A stretch of DNA of 64,000 nucleotides, taken from contig JAQFVV010006272.1 of NCBI GenBank assembly GCA_028023455.1, forward strand, positions 2,583,127 to 2,647,126. Direction: 5' to 3'. The translations under genes were made by a program, and so were the position numbers. Positions 60,601-64,000 of this stretch are shown here, piece by piece; positions within the stretch are counted from its first letter, which is position 1; every line of letters begins with the position of its first letter. The notes beneath the pieces are model-generated. The model ran no database searches. It had not been told where the DNA came from and saw only the letters and a program-made list of their open reading frames with translations. This stretch comes from Epiperipatus broadwayi. Lineage: Eukaryota > Onychophora > Udeonychophora > Euonychophora > Peripatidae.

Positions 60601-62580
60601 ATATTTTTAAGAAGTATATGTATATATTTACTCTGATTATTGAAATGGTCATTAAAATATTTCATTGCAAAATTAGGGCCTCTCCATCATCCTCCATCCT
60701 ACATACAAACAATGATGGAGAAAGTAGTTTTCAGATATGCTTCCACTTTTTTATTGATGTAAATTTGAGTGTTTTCCAATTTTGTTTTATCTTTTAGAAC
60801 TATCAAAAAAAAATCACAAATCTGTTTGAAAAATTTTTCATGTTTTTTTAAATAATAATTGAGTCTAGGTCATAGAAATGGCAAACAGATGTCCCACAAT
60901 TGCATTATGAACTTCTTTACATAATTATGATGAGAAATCAAATATGTAATGTGTATCAGTACTATTATTAACTAATATAATATTAACAGAATGCATGTAT
61001 GCAAAAAATCTAGACTGGTTAAATTTTGATATTTTTTCTAATCTTAAAGAATCTTAATTTTTTTTTTTGCAATTAACTGTGTTTGCTAGTAAGTTATGTA
61101 ATTCCTTAGAATTGATGATAAATGAGTATCTAGATGTTTTTAAATGAGATGAATACAAATTCAAACAATTGTTAAAATCCTCATTACTTAGAATTCAATA
61201 AGCTTAATATGTAATAATTTCTCTTTCTGCTGTTTTTCTATGGAAAATTGTGAGAAATCTTTAATTCTGTATTAGTTTCTATATAAACTTATAATTTCTA
61301 ATTGCTATTTACATGAATAAAGGTATCTGAGAAAAATAAATAATTCTCAAAATGTATTTTATGTTGAATCAACATCGGATTACAATTTTCATATGATATT
61401 AATTAAAGTTTACAGTCAACATCTGAGCTAAAAATGATATAATTTCTAATAAATTATTAGTAACAATCATTAAGTTATTAATCCATGAAGGATATGATCA
61501 AAGTTGTGAATGCAGGAAGTTTGACATCTTAAGGTTCAATTTTAATACGTGTATGTGTGTATATATATATATATATATCATCATTAAAATCAGTCAACAT
61601 TTAGACAATTCCAATAACAATCAACAATCACAACTGCTGTCAAGACAACCTTCTTTTAACAATAAAGATGGAATCCTACCTTTATTTATGGTCTAATATA
61701 TCACTAAAGATATAATAAGTGGAAAGGTATTGAAGCAAAAGATTGAAATTAATTCCATAATTTTCAATAAGCCAAAATATAAATAAATAATAACAACTAT
61801 AGCTATCTTATGACATAACTGCCATCTTAAGACACTATCTATTTATTTATATACTGGCATATTAAAATTGTAGAGTTAATTCCAATGCTTGTTTTATTAT
61901 ATAAAATGCATATATAAAGTTTTGAATATTATCTTTCAGATAAAAAAAACGGTACAAGATAAATTTAAATAAAAAATTTCTAACTGAACAAATATACAAT
62001 CTAAATTTATAACTTGTATCAGAATATCATTATTGTCAAAATTAAAAATACGTTATTGAAAATTGCAACATTTTCTTTGTTGTTGCTGTTACTGATTGAA
62101 TCTTTTATTCTGCAATAAGTATACTATGTAAAAGACAAATCCTAATTTCAAAATGTAAATTATTTACAGTATAATTTTTATTTTTAAGGATATAAAATGT
62201 TCCTTTTATATAAGCATGCATGTATTTCATTGGCTATGTGTAAATACTTAAAATATCACCAATACTTTTACCTCAATTTACATGAAGGTATGTATGCTTG
62301 TTTGACAATTTATTACAATTTAATTATCAACAGGAAAATATTAGAATCCATATACATTAAAAGAACTGAAAGACATATTAATTTTTTTCTTCTTTTATAC
62401 ATGAATCCCTTGGCCCAAAATGTAAATTGTCTTATGAAGCCTTTTTTAAAACTATAACTGCTTAAATTGTATTCATACAATATTATTTCTGCACATTTAA
62501 CTTTCCAATAAAATTTTATTGATAAGACTCCTTTTATGAACAATAGAAAATGCTCCATACAGCAATTATATCCATTGCAA
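57670..62580. other. AT-rich DNA without a recognisable gene
   Basis: No coding or transposon signature was found. A (TA)n run is at 61557-61579. A weak echo of the palindromic-family core (attttatgttgaatcaacat) lies at 61363-61382. ORFs at 57920-58111, 60261-60443 and 62197-62558 have no family features. Confidence 0.6.
59663..59735 (+). other. tRNA-like sequence, degraded
   Basis: The stretch beginning ggatctgttggtataatagt has an A-box-like ttggtataatagtcagtacg, a cgtgtgctttctatgatgca arm reminiscent of tRNA-Val, and a T arm atcgg/ttgat around tttgaat. The acceptor stem does not pair and no TSD is obvious. It is probably an old tRNA pseudogene or SINE head. Confidence 0.35.
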
Positions 62581-62584
62581 GCCT

Positions 62585-62850
62585 TGGTAATTAATAGAGA
62601 TTGTATTGCATCCTAATATCTAGGTGCAGTGCTCTCAAAGACTCCTTGCTGATGAAAGCCAAAAGCTAGAAATTAGCCAGGGAGTATTGGATGAGTAGGC
62701 ACTAGATATGGATTTTATGCACAAATCTTCTTGCATGATTTCTAAGGGTTGCACTGGGTATCACTACATTATGGAGAGTTTTCTACTGTTTTAACAGCTT
62801 GTGTGAGCATAGAAAATGGTCATCATGTGATATTTTATTGGTTTTTGATT
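62585..62850. repeat. Dispersed repeat, copy B
   Basis: The segment 62585-62735 is the inverted counterpart of 15953-16095 (shared stretch ggatgagtaggcactagata and complement; atgaaagcc; aggtgcagtgctctca). The segment 62805-62850 (gcatagaaaatggtcatc, atgtgatattttattggttt) matches 16105-16140 directly. This is a rearranged copy of one family. Confidence 0.7.
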
Positions 62851-62854
62851 TCTC

Positions 62855-64000
62855 TTATGCTAACATTAATCATCAATGTAACTAATTTAATTTAAAAAAC
62901 TAAATTTATCTTAGAATAGCTACATAATTTAGTGACACAACTATTTGGATGATATTTGTACTAAGAATCTAATTTTTATTTTTGTTATGTATTCTAACAC
63001 AACTTTTAAATTGCTGACTAATTACCAACTAATATGCTTCTATCACTATCACTATTGATGTATTTTTGGCAAAGTAACTTTTTCTATATAATATATGACT
63101 AATATTTTGACAATAATAAGCATTACCATACAACACTGCTTTTATTTTATGGCATTTTGGATTAGATAAACATTGAAAAAATTTTCAGATCAAAAGCAAA
63201 TTTAGAATTTTTTGTTCAAGTAGTTGGCTGTCTAATGTTGACCAATAAATAAATATTTACTTGTTATTAGTTAGATGACAAATGTGATGACTGTAAAATC
63301 AAACTGTATTATTGTAATACAATGCAGTTTCCATTATTAGTGACTGTTATATTTCTTCCTATTGATGCACAGTCTATGATTTGCCTTTGTTATAACTTTT
63401 ATTGATTATATAATGTCATTATATTTTGTTCCCAAGGAACTTTAATCTTTCTTTGGAAAGAAAATTTAATATGCATATTTATATGTTTTATTGAATAACA
63501 TTTATTGACTTCAGTTTTCATTTTTTAAATTTATCTGATATTGAATTAAATTTATATGTAATTATAAACTAATTTATTTTTATAAATAAACTGATTATGT
63601 TAGAATATTATAAAATGGTTTTCTGAAAATATTATTTATTTTTATATTGCTTCAATAATTATTTATTGATTATAAATTTTTATCAGTTAACATTTTTGAC
63701 CACTATTTAAAATTGGGAATATTAATGAATGATAGAATGTAAAACCTTTATTTGAAATATGTTTTTTATATTTATGAGTGTGTAAATATGTATGTATATC
63801 AACATTGGTTTTTGTTTTAATATAAGAAGAATCTTAAAATTAGTAAATTATATGAAAATATCAATTTAAAATTTCTTTCAACAAGTTCTGAATCAAAATA
63901 AAAGTATTTTATCATTATTTGGTATTGATTATAGAAATAAATTACAATATTCATTTATCTTGTGAAAAAATAATTTATTTGTAATTTTCTTTCTCTTTTC
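62855..64000. other. AT-rich DNA without a recognisable gene
   Basis: Nothing identifiable is visible up to the window end. Confidence 0.6.

Overview
This 64-kb window is eukaryotic nuclear DNA, very AT-rich (roughly three-quarters A+T by eye), with long homopolymer and TA/TTA tracts, no operons and no long intact ORF. The recognisable content is mobile-element debris: an RTE-type LINE with (TGA)n 3' ends, a Ty3/Gypsy LTR element, a hAT transposon, Penelope-like reverse transcriptase remnants, tRNA-derived retrosequences and hairpin (foldback) repeats. This mix suggests a repeat-rich invertebrate animal. The phylum cannot be decided from the sequence. I could not prove any intact host gene. 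A few GC-richer islands (about 5.99-6.4, 38.07-38.47, 38.8-39.2 and 40.7-41.05 kb) could be exons or unclassified repeats.

Layout. 1.3-4.2 kb holds a nearly complete but broken RTE LINE on the plus strand. It is followed by a tRNA-Gly(UCC) retropseudogene with 15-bp target-site duplications (TSDs) and a 270-bp hairpin MITE-like repeat. 6.56 kb has a (TTA)n microsatellite. 8.5 kb has the first member of a palindromic repeat family. 11.2-14.5 kb has two Penelope-like RT fragments, 5' ends facing each other, next to a second RTE copy on the minus strand. 14.9 kb has a second tRNA-Gly-like retrosequence with 17-bp TSDs. 20.0-20.7, 24.75-25.44, 56.42-56.66 and 56.78-57.67 kb hold further members of the palindromic family. 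The largest is an 885-bp imperfect palindrome whose arms carry outward-facing tRNA-type B boxes. 22.4-22.9 kb has a probable LINE C-terminal fragment.

28.58-30.65 kb looks like the inside of a small minus-strand LTR-type element: a polypurine tract, a possible primer-binding site and a degenerate coiled-coil ORF. An RTE 3' end is inserted in it. 35.4-36.3 kb has an inverted repeat and two tandem tRNA-like SINE heads. 42.1-43.4 kb is a fourth RTE copy. 45.5-55.4 kb is an old minus-strand Ty3/Gypsy element with diverged LTRs and remnants of gag, protease, RT, RNase H and integrase. Its RT is split by about 5 kb of foreign DNA, and that DNA contains a hAT transposon (48.58-50.88 kb) with its own 8-bp TSD. 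From 57.7 kb to the end there is mostly anonymous AT-rich DNA with one dispersed repeat shared with 15.9 kb.

No element keeps an intact coding frame, so all look immobile now. The TSDs with A-rich tails show that a LINE machinery once mobilised the tRNA-derived and palindromic repeats. Every boundary and family name here comes from reading the sequence, with no database search.
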